Of a DNA stretch of 64,000 nt, positions 47,601 through 60,481 are shown piece after piece. The position numbers were made by a program, and so were the translations under genes. The notes beneath the pieces are model-generated. The model was not told where the DNA came from. It saw nothing but the letters and a program-made list of their open reading frames with translations, and made no database searches. Each line of letters starts with the position of its first letter. The first letter of the stretch is position 1. This DNA comes from Pseudofabraea citricarpa (taxonomy: Eukaryota; Ascomycota; Leotiomycetes; Helotiales; Dermateaceae). The stretch covers positions 62,001-126,000 of the forward strand of contig JAPWGK010000019.1 of assembly GCA_029641185.1 (NCBI GenBank). Direction: 5' to 3'.

Positions 47601-49290
47601 AATGGTTGTTCTCTTCGAATGCTACAGTGAATGAAGCCACATACAGGTGACATCCTATGAGTTGGTGGGTGCGGAAGTCAGGTTCATCCTTTACGGTTAT
47701 TTTATTTCGTTGTAAACCTATTTCTGAACTCCCAATCGCTTTGTTGCTAAAAATAAAAACCCTTGACTAATTCTAGCATAAACTCTTTTTCGGATTTGTT
47801 GTACCTGGAAGCCTTTATAGTCTATTATTACCTCTGTGATTTACCATCTAGTCTTTGTCAACCTCCCTAGCTATGGTTATAACTTAACACCTGATATAAC
47901 TTAACACCTGATGGTAGACCATAGCATGCACTCATGTCATCATACAACCAAGCTCGCTCCTCAGGTAGCAATGGAGCACTTGGTACTAATCCAAGCCAAG
48001 CCGGTTGCAGTCAGATTGAAGGACAAAAGAATAAAAGACATACTAAATTTAACGACAATGAAATGAATGATAAAAGAAAATGAAAAAATCCTCGTTATCT
48101 AAACTTTTTTTTTTTTTTTAGCTCGCCTTCTTTCGGCAACAGATACACCAGTTCAAAGACGAATAAACTAATCCTGATACGAAAGTGTGTTCGCCAAACA
48201 TAGCTTTGTCCTATTGTTCTAGTTCACGAAGCTTTTCATTTGCTCGGAGCGGTCCTGTTGTTGACCCTTGAAACTGCCGCTCTTAGCAATTAGATACTGC
48301 TTAGACTCGCTGCTCATCTAAACTATCAAGCCGTCTTTCGCGGCAGCATCCTTACGCGTAAGCGCTTCTTCAATTGCAACTCCTATCGGTATCTCTGTTG
48401 ATTTTGACCATATATTTCGGGGTGCTGATTATAAATCAACCCTCAACGCGCGAGTACTTGATGGTTATTTTTACCAGCATAGCACCCGTTGTTGTTTGCA
48501 GTCAGGTACACGAGTCTTGATTTGTTGCGTTCTTGTCTTTACGTACCGCTCTCGCCCTTGGCTCTTGCCAGACTTGACTTCCTTGGCAGACCAGCTCAAG
48601 GAATACGAATAGATACTATAGAGTGCTCGACCCTGCTTATGCCAGATTCTAAGTGATTGCTTAAATGCAACAGCTAGTTTAGGTATCAAAGTTTGATGCT
48701 ACCTACCTAGATATATAAAGTATATTTCTCAACTTTGGAATCTTCCCTGCTACGTGTATCAAAAACCAGACCTTACCAGTTATAAAATCCTAGTAACACG
48801 CATTCGTTATATCAAGCGTCTTTACTTCTCGCATCATCGTGAAAGCACAAATATAACCACAATTCTCGCTACACAAAACCTACTAAGTAAGTCCTACAAG
48901 GACGGGTCAACAAGCCCAATCTGAAATTGGTCGAGCTTGATTGATAACCAGCCTTGGTAGAGCCAAACGATTTGAAAACTTTCAAGTCTTGAGGAGAGAA
49001 GCGGTCACTCGGTTCAAACAACTCTTACAAATAACCTACTCACATGTACAAAACCAAGGATCCGCACGCAAAACCTACTTACCTATTTACTTACCATCAT
49101 GTACTCGTACAATGCACAAGAAACCATGTCAAAGAAAAGCAAAAAACACCTCTCTTCCTCCCCTCATCTTCCATCCTTACCAGCTAGCGGCCAGAAGAGG
49201 GAAAAGAGGCAGGTTGCATATGCAACAACCAGCTCGGTTAGAATATCCACGCCGTTCATTTCCAGCATCAACAAAAACCAAAAAACCAAG

Positions 49291-49314
49291 AGAGAGAGAG
49301 AGAGAGAGAGAGAA
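49291..49314. repeat. (GA)n microsatellite
   Basis: About twelve GA units, next to the tRNA-like gene. Confidence 0.8.
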
Positions 49315-49341
49315 AGAAAAAGAAAAAGTAAAAAAGAGAGA

Positions 49342-49467
49342 CGCCGCTGCTGGGATTCGAACCCAGTGATCCGAAGACTGCAGCCGCGTGACGCAGGTGC
49401 TACTTGTTGTAACGACACCTACCCCCACGCAGCCGCATCCAGCATAACCGCATCTGGCAACAGCGGC
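49342..49467 (-). tRNA. tRNA-like gene with long insertion, Ser/Leu-type; isotype unclear
   Basis: On the minus strand a perfect T-arm (CTGGG TTCGAAT CCCAG) is followed by CAGCGGC, which pairs fully with GCCGCTG at the 5' end 126 nt away. A long variable arm (GTC TTCG GAT) and an A-box-like start (TTGCCAGATGCGG) are present. The anticodon stem is best drawn as TGCGG/CTGCA with about 45 nt of loop plus intron, but the D-stem is poor and the anticodon cannot be fixed. It may be an intron-bearing type II tRNA or a decayed copy. Confidence 0.5.
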
Positions 49468-50958
49468 CTTTTTCAGGTTTGCTTTCGTTTTGATCCTGCA
49501 GACTCCTAAAGAGAACATATACATGGATAACCCGCGGGGCTTTGCTCGCAGTGCTTGTGCTTGTGCTTCTCGGGGATACCATCTCGCGGGATATTCTCAA
49601 ACAAGAGCTGTTCTCTGTACTTTTTCTTTTCTTTCTTTTTTTTTCTCTTTTCTTTGGCCTGCTCCTCTTGGACGTGTGGTTTTTTTTTAAGCGTGCGGTG
49701 TGGTATTCCCCGGAAGGTATAAAGACATAGAGGATACTTCTACCTAATCTTCTTCTTGCTTGTGATGAATGCTTATAATAACTACGTTACATGTTTCTGT
49801 TGGAAGAGTAGTCACGTCGACACGTGATACGTTCGTGCCTATAGAAAGGCCTCCTCCCCTCCTGTAGTTGACTTCCTCCTTCTTCCTTAGACAAGTCAAT
49901 GACCTTCGAACAAGAGCGTTTAATTCACGGACCGAATACATGGCGCCAAATCGACCCATTGCTTACAGTCAGCCGACAGTTTCTTTATTGGAAAGAAATT
50001 AAGAAGAGAGGAACTAATATATCCTCTGATACGATCACTTGAGAGCAAATCAAACATTCAACGAACAAAAGGTGTTCTTTAGATTCAACCCAATTCCATT
50101 CACCTACTTATACTCTAGTATTAATAATATACCTATACCTGTAAAGGAAAAGTTAAGCGACCCCTCCTGCTCCCACAGCCGATACGCAAAACACCGACAC
50201 GTAACATCCCAATAAGCAACAAATAATAACATCACGCTAGAAATCTGCTATAGTAAATGTATCATCTCACCCGCACAGCAGTACCAAGCATATCACAAAA
50301 TCACAAATCAAAAAAAGCACCAAAAGAACAAAAGTCGGCCAAGGCAAAAAATCATCAAAAAATCCAGGAATTCCATAAAAGAACTCCCTGCCGTTTCATT
50401 TTTCATTATCCACGCTGTGCACACTCCTCCCTGGATATCATCCTCTTTCTACTCGTTTACCATATCTTTGCCGTCTGTCTCGATAATGACAAAAACAAAA
50501 AAGGAGAGATGCCCCGCTCTCTCTCTCTTTTGGAACACAAAATGAAAGATGCCCCCAAAGTACCAAACACCGTATTATCCCTAAAAATGAGGGCGACAGG
50601 AAAAACAATAAGAGAAAAAGCTTCAGTCATGAACCATCCTCCTTCTCAACCTCATCATGGACCCTTGGAACGAGAAACCCATATTTTACAAGAAACTGCG
50701 CACAGATACCCATGATCTAGCGGAGACATGTTCGTAAAGTGAACAGACTTTGCAAGCAAAAAAAGCAGATATGAAACCTCCCACGCTATGCTGAAAAAGA
50801 CGATGCAAAAAGAGAATGCGAAGAAAGAAATGTAGGGGAGAGGCGCCATGATGCAAACGACGAATGCAGTTTTAAAGGCCAGATGCGGGTATCAAGAAAA
50901 CTCCACGACCCTTCAAGTAAAAATTTCTTGAAGCGGCCTCCTTCTAAGGGCTCTTCTT
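49468..50958. other. Intergenic
   Basis: About 1.5 kb up to the 3' end of the LRR gene. Polypyrimidine and A-rich tracts, short frames only. A 152-codon plus-strand frame (50257-50715) uses a non-ATG region of biased composition and is not supported. Confidence 0.45.
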
Positions 50959-53548
50959 CTAACCCAAGGTTCTTCCACTGTGTATTGTTTGTTGGCTGTT
51001 AGCCCTAGGTGTTGTGGGACTTGGTCGTATGGTACTTGCTGGACTGTAATCCGCGTTGTATCCTTGACCGTTGCCGCTCTTTTGGGTGTCCCAATTTTCC
51101 TCGCTCAAAACGCTGAGCCACCCATTGCCGACTTCATTCCGTAAAGCCTCAATCTTCTTCCGGTATATCTCACCACTAACGTTCCAGTCCTGGGGCTCTT
51201 TGGATGGAGCTTTGATGGTAGGCGGTTCGTAACTGGAAACAGTCTCGATGGGAGGAAGTCGAGGAACAACAGAAGTATCAATTTTTGGAATGTCGCCGGT
51301 GGATTGTGTTTGTCGCTCCGAATGCACATAGGATGGGACGGTTCGAGGTGACGGGTCTGGACTGATTCCGTATCCACTATCCGATCCAACCGCGGCAGCT
51401 GTGGCCTCTTCCACTGAAAACCGTACACCTGGCAATGGCTTGCTGGGAGAATTGTCCGTACTTGAAAGGTCGACGATCCTCCGCTTGGACGCACGTTTTC
51501 GCCGCCCGGAAGCACTTCGATTTATTTCGCTCATTGTTGAACTAGGCGCTGGCCTTTCTTTGCGTAGGACCGCCGGATCTCGAGGTGCCGTATATTCGAT
51601 GATGGGCTTGTTGACATCTACGGCGGGAAGGCCGTAGTTTGGCGGCGGTGGTTTGACAACCGGAACGTTGGGCTTTTCAGCTACACGTTCCACCAGACTC
51701 CTTCTTTCCGTATATCCTGGACCATATGTGTCGATCAGAATATCTTCCGTATAGCCCGGCGTTTTTCGGAAAAGGTTGAAGATGGTGATCCTATACGTGC
51801 CGTGAGTTTTGGTGAAGGGATTGCCAGTAATCCATATCTCTCGAATTTCAGGAATGCCTGTCAACCTGGCGAACTCGGTAGGATCACTGATCTTGTTGTC
51901 TCGCAGATCAAGTCTTTCGAGAGGGTAGAGCCTTTCGATGCCGGCGATGGAGATGAGTCGGTTCGAACGCAGATTTAGCGCAGTGATGGCTGGGAGAGGG
52001 TTCCTTGTCAGAGAGTGGAGAGAATCAATCATGCAGTTCGAGAGGTTTAGGGCTCTCAAAGCTGTCAATGAAGCCAGACAATCCGGGATCTGCGCAAACA
52101 GGTTCGAGGATAGATCAAGAGAGTGGAGAGTGTTGGCCAACGGAGCCAGACTGGCTGCGGATATCGAAGTGAGGCCATTATCTGCCAGACTGAGGTGCTT
52201 CAGGAATCTCCACTTGGACGATGGCAGTATGCCCATCGACAACAGATTTGAAGAACTTCCACGACCGTTATTCCACCCGTCTGATAGGCTTGATTGCGAG
52301 CTACCCGATCCTGATCTCTTCACCTTGTATGATCCTCGTAAGTGCCCGTGAGCTGATCCAGTACGCGAGCTGGTGGGCCGTATCGGAGAATTGCTTCTGG
52401 GTCGTGCCTTGGTAGGAGATTTCGCTCCATCCGAACCCGATCGTGCGAGCGAAGAGCGTCGAGATTCGTCATCGTCGCTATGCGTGCGTTGATCCGGAGA
52501 TCCAGGAGACCCCGGATCGGAAGTTGACTTGACCAGCTCAGCGTGCGGGAGGGTCGGGCTTCGTTTGGGGCTCGATGATGTTCCCCAGGTGGTCGTGGGT
52601 GACATCTGTGCCTTGGATGATCTCCGCCTCCTCTTGTCCATATCGTCGAGGACGATGTTGATCAGTAGATCTGCTGGATCGTCAACTCCCGCTCGCTTCA
52701 CTGTCAGTGATCGGAGCTGCTCTGCGAGTTTGTCCCAGCCAAAGAATTGCCGGATGTCGATGTCACTGATCTCCAATGCACTTATGTTCTTGAAAGCGAT
52801 CAGGGGAACAGCAGTATCGAAGGGGAACTCTTCGTAGCCCTCGATGAGTCGTGCACGTCGATCCGGTGCCAATCTCAGGCAAGGGATCTTGGTGAAGGCA
52901 GAATACAGGTATTTTAGATCCGCTTCAATGGCGGCTTTCTGCTTCTCCGTCTTCGCGGCGGACCCCGAGGAGCCTAATCCAAAGTTCGACCACAAGGAGG
53001 ACATACCAGACATCACGCTGCGTACACTGGATACAGAATGAATGGAACCATGGTCAGAACCTCGTCCCTTGGGTCGTTGTGACTGACTCAGGAAGGAGAC
53101 ATAATTCGAGGCTGATGTTTCATGGAGGTTTTCTATCCGCACATTCATGGGGCCAACAGGGATGCTCAAGTCTTCAAATCGGGAGAGAAGATAGAAAAGA
53201 TGATGGGGTGTGAGGGCGAGTTTGGCAGGCTTGATATTATGGGACGCAAAGCTTAGGTAGGGGAGGGAGAGAGCGGCTGCGAGAGTGCTCGAGGTAGTAG
53301 TTGATGAGGCAGAAGAGGCTTGATTGGTGATTGTGGGCGAGGTTGGTCCTGCTCCAACCGTTCCCGCACTTTGTGAGCCATTATTAGGATTCTTTTGTCG
53401 TCGTAACTGCAGTGCATTTGCCAGAGCCTTCTCGTGCGTTCTCACAAAGTGAGCCAAGTTCTACGGAGCGAGCTGTTAGCAGCGATCGATGGGAGAGGGT
53501 CGGCGTGCATACCTTGATAAAGAACTGCCCATCCTCAGTATCCATCAT
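50959..53548 (-). CDS. Large leucine-rich-repeat protein
   Basis: Two exons: 53548-53513 (MMDTEDGQFFIK) and 53460-50959 (intron GTATGC...CGTAG, 52 nt), 845 residues. The start is the first of two adjacent ATGs; an in-frame stop lies just upstream. A helical/beta N-terminal part (about 1-260) with segments such as LTPHHLFYLLSRFEDLSIPVGPMNV is followed by a Ser/Arg-rich disordered region (about 290-410). Then come about five to six LRRs (about 430-560: LSLADNGL, LDLSSNLF, LNLSNCMI, LNLRSNRL, LDLRDNKI) and an LRR-cap-like segment (WITGNPFTKTHGTYRITIFNLF). The remainder is low-complexity with SPSKP-type motifs. The layout resembles fungal relatives of STK11-interacting protein/nischarin-type LRR adaptors, but I cannot confirm that. 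Likely cytosolic adaptor. Confidence 0.88.
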
Positions 53549-54394
53549 TGAGGATGCATATGGCAATTATGTAGGAAATTCGAGTCTGAAGCGCCTGCTC
53601 ACCAGGTCCTGTCCTCCAAAAGTGAAGTCGGTCGCTGCCTTGTATCTCCAACTGGAAGACGAGTGCTCGCGAATTAGACGGGCGACTCGGGGAAGTGTAA
53701 TGAGGAGGGGTCTGCAGAGTGACACAGCGTCGTTAGTAAAGTTTCGAACTTGGTCGAGACACTCAGGGTGCGATGTGACAGGTGACAGCGACTTTTGAAG
53801 CCGACGGATGGATGCACTGCACTGCTCGACGTTCACGCGCAGCTCATGCCATTTCTCAGTCGAGTACCCGGCAGTCTACTTGAGCAGCCCTCGAGCGCAA
53901 AGACGGCAGACGGTGAAGGACGAGTGCGTGAGGGTTGGGCGGGAGAGAAGAGTGCTCGATCAGTAGGCAAGACCGCACAGCAAACAGAACATACCTCGGA
54001 TTACAAGAGAGTAGTGCTAGGCACCGGAAGCAGAGATGACTGCTCGGCGCTCGCACAATGAGGCAGCAGGCGGGTTCACGAGGAGCGACAGTCGAGCACC
54101 TTTATCTGGTGGTCGAGACGTGCAGTAAGTAGTAGTAGTAGTACCGACGAGTTGAGAAAAGTTCTGCCGCCGACTCTCAGTCGATGCTCAGGCGTGTGGT
54201 GCACAGGTAGAGGTGGTGGTAGTGGTGGTGGGTTGTATGGGTGTACTGTGCTGTAGGTTGGGATGGGCCAATAGTGGGGATATGGGTATGGGTCTGGTCT
54301 GGGTGGAAGTTAGGAGTCCTGGCTCGCGCATATGCATGCAAGTCCGGTCGCTGGTGCTCCACCGGTGGTGCTTTCTTCGGCCTAGGAGGCTAGG

Positions 54395-54450
54395 ATGTGG
54401 ATGTGGATGTGGTGGTTGTGGTTGTGGTTGTGGTGGAGGTGGATGGGAGA
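54395..54450. repeat. (GATGTG/GTTGTG)n hexamer-like repeat
   Basis: GATGTG repeated, then GTTGTG repeated, within a GT-rich strand. Confidence 0.75.
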
Positions 54451-54631
54451 GGAGGGGAGAGGATCGGGTCAAACATCCATTGCATCGTCCATGTCCAGAG
54501 GGTCCGTATTTGTTGTACTTGGAGCCGCAGGTGATGAAAGAAAAGAGGGACAGAGGGATTGTTGATTTATTTTTGGTCCTCTTTGTGAGTCTGGCGGGCG
54601 AGTGGATGCTCAGGACAATAAGATGTGTGTG

Positions 54632-54660
54632 AGAGAGAGAGAGAGAGAGAGTGTGTGTGT
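54632..54660. repeat. (GA)n(GT)n compound microsatellite
   Basis: A run of GA units passing directly into GT units. Confidence 0.85.
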
Positions 54661-55049
54661 GCTGTATTGTTATTGTTATTGTTTCTGGCTCTTGGGCTTG
54701 TGTTCTTATTTTGCTCTGTTATTGCGGGTAGCCTTCAAGCGTTCATTTCGGCCGGAGAGTCAGTGCGTAACGCTGCATCTGACGCTAGAGCGTAAACGAG
54801 CTGCTAACGAGCGACGCTTCAGCGTGTGCGTGTGCGTGTAAAGCGATGCCGTATATTTATCCCCTGTAGCCCCCGTACACCAGGCCAGGACCCTTTAAAA
54901 AAAAATAAAAAAAAGATATCACCCGTTTGATCAGCAAAACAGAGATACGTACTATACTGCAGTCTGCATGCAGTATTTAGAGACGGTAGAGAACCTACAG
55001 TACGTTGGCTGTCAAAGCACAGGCACAGTAGTAGCCAACAGCATATATA

Positions 55050-55072
55050 CCTATTACCTATTACCTATTACC
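55050..55072. repeat. (CTATTAC)n heptamer
   Basis: Three tandem units of CTATTAC/CCTATTA with a partial fourth. Confidence 0.75.
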
Positions 55073-55805
55073 TCCGCTATACCTGTCTTGCCCCGCCATC
55101 GCTGCACCTCATTTCAATCTCGTACGGTATATCTTCAGCGTGGACTCGTCCTGTGAGCCTCCTTTCCGCCTGCATCCACAGGACCACAGGATTGAGAATT
55201 TTGAGATTGCATGAGAGCACAGGCGCCTTCATCCCTGCGCGCATCCCACCAATCCAGCATGCAGCATGGATGCCATTTGATGGCTCCGAGTAGCACCCAT
55301 GGTTGACCCGGCCGCATCGCCAGTCTCGCTGAGTGCCCTAGAGTACCCCCAACCAACCAAGACACGCCCCTACAATAGTGTACACACCCCCTACCACCCC
55401 CCTACCACCCCTCTGTACCCTCCCAAGATGCCGCTCAAGACAAGAGGCGAAGGTCAAGAGGGGTCCAGCACCAGCACCAGCACCAGGAATGGGCAAACAT
55501 GAATTCTGTATATGCGACACCCAATCAACACCACCCGCTGGCCACCCCGCGCAGACGTCGTCGTCGCCAGCACCAGAGGAATGCTGGGGTTAGCCCTCGA
55601 CTCACGCACGCGAAGGAGCTGGAGCCAAACCCTCTTATCTTCACTTCACCGTCGCCATCAACCATCACTCATCACTCGTCACTTCACCGCCTCGGCACCG
55701 CAACGGCTTGCAATCCAACCCAATCCGCAACCCCTCGCTCGCTCGCTCACTCACTCACCACTATCGCACCATCGTGAGAACCTCATCACATCCCTCCATC
55801 GCAAA

Positions 55806-55862
55806 CCACCCACACCCGCACCCACACCCACACCTACACCTACACCTACACCCTCATACACA
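55806..55862. repeat. (CACACC/CACCTA)n hexamer repeat
   Basis: About eight hexamers, first CACACC/CGCACC-like and then CACCTA-like. The strand is C-rich without TTAGGG units, so it is not a fungal telomere tract. Confidence 0.8.
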
Positions 55863-58800
55863 CACCACCCACCATCTGGAGCGGGCTATGGTCGTAAAGA
55901 ATGCTGCTTACAATACGCACTACGGAGCATTCCCCTACCCCCCTAAGAACTAAGGACGGGGGTCACTGTGCCACCCCAACCCCCAAGCAAATCATCATCC
56001 ATCATCCATCAGCCTGGCGAGACACAGCCTCGTGTATCAAAGGTCAGCTGTAGCCGTGTAGCCTCCGGCCGGAGACCAAGCTGCACATGTCACGACTCGG
56101 TCACACACACACATCTACTGTATGCCACGCTGAATCACGGAAGCCACTGATTCATGGTAGGAGGACCCCTATCCTGACTCAGCTGGCCACTGCCCCTACT
56201 TCGGATGGGGGAGGAGGAGGAGGAGGCGTGCGATGTGCAGTATATCTTCCCCTTCGCAAGTCTGCGTGCAACCTCGTCGGCATGCTAGTGCAGCAGAGGA
56301 ATTCTCCAAAGGAGCGCACTTACCACCCGGTGAACGGTGTGTCGCGCTCCAAAACACTGCAAAAAGCAATCATGACGCCCTTGTGCATCGCCGGCCTCGT
56401 TTATCTGGCGATAATTGGGTGGCAGATTGGACCTGATGTCGGCCTTGGACATTTTGGGATCATGCTGCATATGGCTTGGCTCAGGGATTTCTCCAGATGA
56501 TGCTCTTTCGACTCGACGAACGTGCGATTCTGCTACATTCCAATTGATACACATCTGACTTTGCATTCTTCAGCGAAGGTTTCAGCTCAGCTCAGCTCAG
56601 CGCAGCGCCCTCACGCAGGCTCAGCAGAGACAAGACCGCTGCACATGATGATTCCACGGGCATGCCGCATAGCATAGCCAGCCAGCGCAAGGAGTCGTCG
56701 ACGGAGCGAGAGCATTCGGAGTTTGGAAACAGAAGTAGAAGAGGGTGATGGGACTCATGGGAGATGGCGTGCCATTTGACAGCGGTGAGGCTTTCCGGCC
56801 GGTTTGAGGGCCCAATGACTGTGCCAAAGCTTAAATCTGATCTTATCAGTTGACGCGAAGTCGCTCGCTTGCTCTCGTCTCGCACAGACATCTGAGGATG
56901 CACATCATTCGGAGGGACCTTTGCCCTTTGAACGAACAAGATCCCACGGGTCCCCGGCGGTAAATGCGCCTACACGGTACACCATACACGACACAAAACG
57001 CAGAACATCATCTGTTCCTTCATGCAACCCCCGATCGCCTGCTACATACATGCAACAGCGCGCAGAATTACTCGTTCCTCAGAGGCGCATCCTTTGAGCC
57101 ATGCTCTCTATGCTCTACTCGGCGTGGTTGGCCAGCCATCACCGAGCGGCACCTTAACCGATGGGTGATGGTTCATGAAGAGGTCACCTGCTCGCAGCCA
57201 AGACTGGGCGATGGGGCATACGGTTAAAGCGCCACCAGACACATTCATGGGGAGAATGGGTCTTAAGCTTTACCTACATTTCTCGTTCTTGCTTCGGGTG
57301 GAGAGAGACACCAGCTCTGACGTCAACGTCTTCAATGTCCATTCGTGGTCTTTTGTCTTTTACCAGCTACAGCCTTGTTGGTGGGGTGTACGTGTTCTGT
57401 AAATACCCCGCTATAGGCCCCTCCACCAAGACCACCACGAACCTGGTGAACCTTAAAAGGTCTGTTTTTACTTACCGGATTTATGTCCTCAGAACACGCC
57501 ATTGGACCCTCCCGCACCTTCTACGCCGATGCTCGGCTCCCAGTGTCTTTCCTTCCTGCGAACACTTGGATCTGGCTTGACAAGCGTGAAAGATTAAGCA
57601 AGGCTATGACCGAGTACACCTACCTCGTAGACGTGGCGAAACGCTCTTAATTAACAACCATATTCATACAAGGACAGATATACCAGCAGCCAAAGAACTC
57701 AAAAGTCTCAAAGTGATCAATGATGAAACTCGCCAACTCTGTTGATGAGCCTTTGTCAATTAATTGGCAGAACATGCACGGAAACTATGGCGAGTCCGCC
57801 CACATCTCGATCCATGACTTTGATATCAAATAGGAAAAATCTGCGTGGGGTCCCAAGTGTGTCTGTCGTGCTGCAGCTTCAATCACACCTATTCCCTACG
57901 TGACCTTTTGTCCTTGCGAAGCAGCATTTTCGATCATCGCCGGCAGATTGGATGAATCAAGGCAGGAGAGAAATAGAAATGGCGAGTTTGCCGGTCAAAT
58001 TTCACACCCACGCCTTTCAGAAACTCCGTGGGCCAGCATATCCGAATATACACTTGTCGATACTTGCTGCCCCTTGCAAGTAATATCAACAGTCACGTAT
58101 TCCTCGATCCCGTGGCCCGTGGGGTGGGAGAAGAGAAGCGGTATACAAGAACAAAGGAACCGCTTCATCCAATCCAGTCTCTTGTAGACGGATGCTGAAG
58201 ATATACATGGCTGTTAGTGGACCACGTATAACATACCGAAGAACTAAGAATCAAGAACCATGCTATCTGTCATCAAGATCCCGCTCCCGTTCCTGGTGGC
58301 TAGCACTAATGGCACATCGGAAGACACATGCTCGGAGTATCTTTTATCTCCCTACGAAAAAGGAAAGGAAGAAAGCGATTGTGAGGCTGCTTTACCGCCT
58401 ACTCTGTTGTCAGCTGAGTTGAAGGTTGGCCAGAATTATTCAAATAGGCCACGAAGAGTGGGTGGTGAACAAAAAGGCCCATCTCGGCTCCTGGCTTGGT
58501 GTACTGTCTCAGTACCAGGCGCTACTATCAGAATAGGAAAGTACAGACCGGTACCAGACAGGCAAAATCCACTTCTTAAACAAAAGACTAAGAAAGATTC
58601 GCCTTGCGGAAACAAGAGGTTGTTGATCAACGAAACTGGAGTGAAGAGTGGATAGTGCTGGTAGATCTTTACTTTCTCCTCGGTAATCTGTGTACTACTG
58701 GTACTGCATACGACAGTGTGGAGACACGTGGATGGATACAAAGGCATATAAAGTGCTAGGTAGGTATCGAGTGGTTGGTTTTCGTAAGGTATGTGAATTT

Positions 58801-58913
58801 CTGTACAGCGGTGGAGTGGAAATTTCATCATACCGCTTCTTTCTTGTCTGGGGAAGTACTGTGGTACAAAAGTCAAAGTACCTGTACTGTAGATCTTCGT
58901 AGCAGCGGTGGCG

Positions 58914-58936
58914 GGTCTCGTCTCGTCTCGTCTCGC
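58914..58936. repeat. (GTCTC)n pentamer
   Basis: Four tandem GTCTC units. Confidence 0.75.
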
Positions 58937-59421
58937 TAGAAACCCAGCCCACTTACTTCTCTGTACTGGCTACACTAAACATGTATGTAGGGACTTAGCC
59001 GCGCGCCTTGCAAAGAAACCGAAACGAGAGGATATAAAAACTCTGCTTCTGCGAGACCCTGAATGATGACTAATATGTTTGTCTACCGGCATTGTCAATC
59101 CTCGTGCGGTACCTTGGCGGCAGGCAGGTGAGGCTGACTAGATCAGATCAGATTTTTTCCCTCGTATCACATGAATACCAACCCACACTGTTGTTACTAT
59201 TGGAGTTGGAGTTTTTGACCGCTCATTCTTCAATAGAGAACATCAACCACACGAATTTCAAAACTGTACTCCGACATGACGTGAGTCCTACACCCTACGT
59301 ACGTACGGATATATCGGTGATCGGTACGGCGTAGGCATGAAAGACACAACCGTGCGCCGCCGCCGCCGGGGTCGGTTAGGTATCTATTTACTTTAGATCG
59401 GTACCTAACGTGTCGAAGGTT

Positions 59422-59444
59422 AGTCAGTCAGTCAGTCAGTCATT
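59422..59444. repeat. (CAGT)n tetramer
   Basis: Five tandem CAGT units. Confidence 0.8.
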
Positions 59445-60481
59445 GTTAGGCGCCTACTTGCCTTGTTTCTTGTTTCTTTGTACTCTTGAGGAGGAGCGGT
59501 GAGTCCCAACTACCTCAGCTAGGAACTCCATGTAGCATCAACAAGTTGGACCCTATTCTTGGCGACCGCACCTGGCTCGTGATTGGTCGCTATCTTTTTT
59601 TTTCTTCCTCTCCCTTTCTGCTATTCTTGGTCATGCCATGTATGGAGGTCCTGATTCGTTGGTCGGCTGGGCGTTTCTTAGCTCGCGGCGCTTATGGGTA
59701 TGGGTATGGCTTTGAGGAAAGAGGAAAGGAAAAGAAAAGAAAAGAAAAGCCAATTCAAATTATACGAGCGGCTTTGCCCGCTCGCCGCTTACTGGCTTGC
59801 TGGCAGTCGACTTGTGTTTTTTCAAGGGAAGACGGAAACGGATCAGGCTCGCTTAGAGGGGTTATCTCATGAATGTATGAAATGAATGACAAGAGAGGGG
59901 ATCTGACAGCAGAAAGAAAGCACGCAATAGGAAAAGAGAAGAAAGAGCACTCGAGAATACCGCTGCTTCTGCTGCAAGGAATATGGTGGTGGATGAAGTG
60001 GACGATAACATCCATCATGGTGGTCAGAGTTAATGCCTCAAGAAACGTGCGTGTATGGATTTCGCACTCGGTTGTTGACCCTTTTTTTCTTTTCTTTTTT
60101 CTGTTATGATCTGCGACATGTTTATTGTCTCTGACTTGTACAACAACGCCAGCTCATCTTTGTTTAATTAATCCATCGCGTGTGCGTCACCCGCTGATTA
60201 GGTAGCGCCTGGTGCTGTTTATGGGGTCGTGTTTATGTCGTCCATCGATCGGTACTTCTGGCAAATGTGTGTCATTAAGTCATTTTTACATGATACATCG
60301 GTACTTCTGACAAGCGTTCAGATGTCAATGCAACGGATAGTTATCGAAAGAAAAGAAGAGAAGAAAGAGAAAAATAAATAGAACAAACGAGCATGCTAGC
60401 CAAGACAGAAATCGAAGGGGTCCAGTCCTCCTCATCTGACATTGTAATATCACAATACAGCCTAGGCGTCTTCGTAAATTC

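Larger units (their letters stand above)
43462..49341. other. Long gene-poor region
   Basis: Nearly 5.9 kb without a confidently supported gene. It starts with the 5' leader and promoter of PP1, then C-rich and microsatellite-rich DNA (separate repeat entries). A 68-codon ATG-started minus-strand frame at 46819-47025 has coding-like composition (IQTFDVRVPQDQLKNPF) but no partner exon. A 17-bp direct repeat (ATAACTTAACACCTGAT) occurs twice at about 47877-47912. Otherwise short random frames. Confidence 0.5.
53549..60481. other. Long gene-poor region
   Basis: Nearly 7 kb with no supported gene. Many overlapping frames exist on both strands but all are short, compositionally biased (poly-Pro, Thr-His, Val-Gly from repeats) or start at non-ATG codons. 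It holds several microsatellites. The first kilobase probably serves the LRR gene as leader and promoter. Long untranslated leaders or noncoding transcripts are possible but not visible from sequence. Confidence 0.5.

Noticed and set aside
47877..47912. 17-bp direct repeat considered as a CRISPR or insertion footprint
   Set aside because: Only two adjacent copies without spacers, and no flanking inverted repeats or transposase. A simple tandem duplication explains it.
55806..55862. C-rich hexamer run as a possible telomere-like tract
   Set aside because: The units are CACACC/CACCTA, not the fungal TTAGGG repeat, and the site is internal between normal sequence.
56087..56500. 137-codon frame with hydrophobic end in the gene-poor region
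   Set aside because: Starts without an ATG in a good context, overlaps microsatellite-like sequence and shows no family pattern.
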